7,934 bases of DNA. It comes from JAQBXX01 sp963925015. GTDB taxonomy: Bacteria; Pseudomonadota; Gammaproteobacteria; SURF-13. The DNA lies in the NCBI GenBank assembly GCA_963925015.1, contig CAWUTX010000115.1, positions 1-7,934 of the forward strand, written 5' to 3'. Shown here in pieces: positions 7,465 to 7,934 of the stretch. Made by a program: the position numbers and the translations under genes. A model generated the notes under the pieces. The model searched no databases and was not told the origin of the DNA. It was given only the letters and a program-made list of their open reading frames with translations. Every line of letters starts with the position of its first letter. Position 1 is the first letter of the stretch.

Positions 7465-7934
7465 ATGTCCCAATCGCTTGACGATCTTCCATTACGCGCC
7501 GCTTTAGTCGAGATCGCGCGCGATTTTCACGCGCGCGGCTGGATGGCGGGCACGGCGGGCAATCTCAGCGCGCGCGACGATGCAGGCTTCTGGATCACCG
7601 CCAGCGGGCGCCCCAAGGGCCGCCTCAACGAAACCGATTTTCTGCTGGTCAATGTGGCCGACGGCGGCGTGATCGAACGTGCGCGCGCGGACGGCAAACC
7701 CTCCGCCGAAACCGCCATCCATCGAGTCATCTACCAGTGTTTTCCGGCGGCACGCGCGTGCTTGCATGTGCATACGGTGGACGCCTGTCTCGCCGCCGCG
7801 CGCGTAGCCGAAGATGCGCGCGCATTGCCTTTGCCCGCGCTGGAAATGATCAAGGGCCTCGGCCTCTGGGAGCAGCATCCGCGCGTGGGCCTGCCGCTGT
7901 TTGAGAACACCCTTGATGTGAGCAAGATCGCAGC
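7465..7934 (+). CDS. mtnB: Methylthioribulose-1-phosphate dehydratase (3' end outside the window)
   Basis: An open frame starting at the ATG at 7465 runs off the right edge after 156 full codons, of an expected 200 or so. MtnB removes water from 5-methylthioribulose-1-phosphate to give the diketone that MtnC and then MtnD process. The protein belongs to the class II aldolase/fuculose aldolase fold. Visible family features are GTAGNLSAR (29-37), ITASGRPKG (44-52), KPSAETAIH with Glu82 as the probable catalytic acid, and LHVHT with zinc ligands His101 and His103; the third histidine would lie beyond the window. MIKGLGLW (128-135) is also typical. No clear ribosome-binding site precedes the ATG; an initiator Met-Ser and family alignment support the start. 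It lies 75 bases after mtnD, with an inverted repeat between them. An mtnC gene is the likely next neighbour. Confidence 0.92.
   Translation, partial: MSQSLDDLPLRAALVEIARDFHARGWMAGTAGNLSARDDAGFWITASGRPKGRLNETDFLLVNVADGGVIERARADGKPSAETAIHRVIYQCFPAARACLHVHTVDACLAAARVAEDARALPLPALEMIKGLGLWEQHPRVGLPLFENTLDVSKIA

Overview
The window looks like a chromosomal segment of a fairly GC-rich gammaproteobacterium. It holds ordinary housekeeping genes. The grounds for the assignment are the arrangement of trxA and rho on one strand with rhlB divergent from trxA (the order seen in Escherichia coli and relatives), enterobacterial-like Rho and RhlB sequences, a DUF3135-type protein, and an L31 start. I cannot name the genus. 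No long horizontally acquired block, phage, CRISPR array, tRNA or rRNA is visible.

Layout, left to right. The first 49 bases are the 5' end of rpmE (ribosomal protein L31, minus strand, runs off the left edge). Next is a small DUF3135-type gene on the minus strand (155-538). A 263-base gap with two strong GC hairpins separates it from glgP, a full glycogen/maltodextrin phosphorylase on the plus strand (802-3297). glgP converges on rho (3414-4670, minus), and the short gap between them is almost entirely one long inverted repeat. Upstream of rho lie a leader of about 166 bases and a 140-base palindromic insertion that abuts the stop codon of trxA (4980-5306, minus, GTG start). trxA is divergent from rhlB (5486-6814, plus) across a gap with another inverted repeat. 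rhlB is followed by mtnD (6847-7389) and the 5' part of mtnB (7465 to the right edge), both plus strand.

Function. The genes fall into three groups: RNA and translation housekeeping (L31, Rho, RhlB), redox (thioredoxin), and two metabolic tasks. The metabolic tasks are glycogen breakdown (GlgP) and two steps of methionine salvage (MtnB dehydratase and MtnD acireductone dioxygenase; an mtnC would be expected beyond the right edge). The minus-strand series trxA, rho, DUF3135, rpmE is interrupted by the oppositely oriented glgP.

I found no new multi-gene system. The interesting content is between the genes. The best case is a near-perfectly centred palindromic MITE-like element with a 4-base TAAA duplication. 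It appears to have inserted exactly at the trxA stop codon, changing TAA to TAG without altering the protein. Other palindromes sit at the glgP/rho, DUF3135/glgP, trxA/rhlB and mtnD/mtnB junctions.
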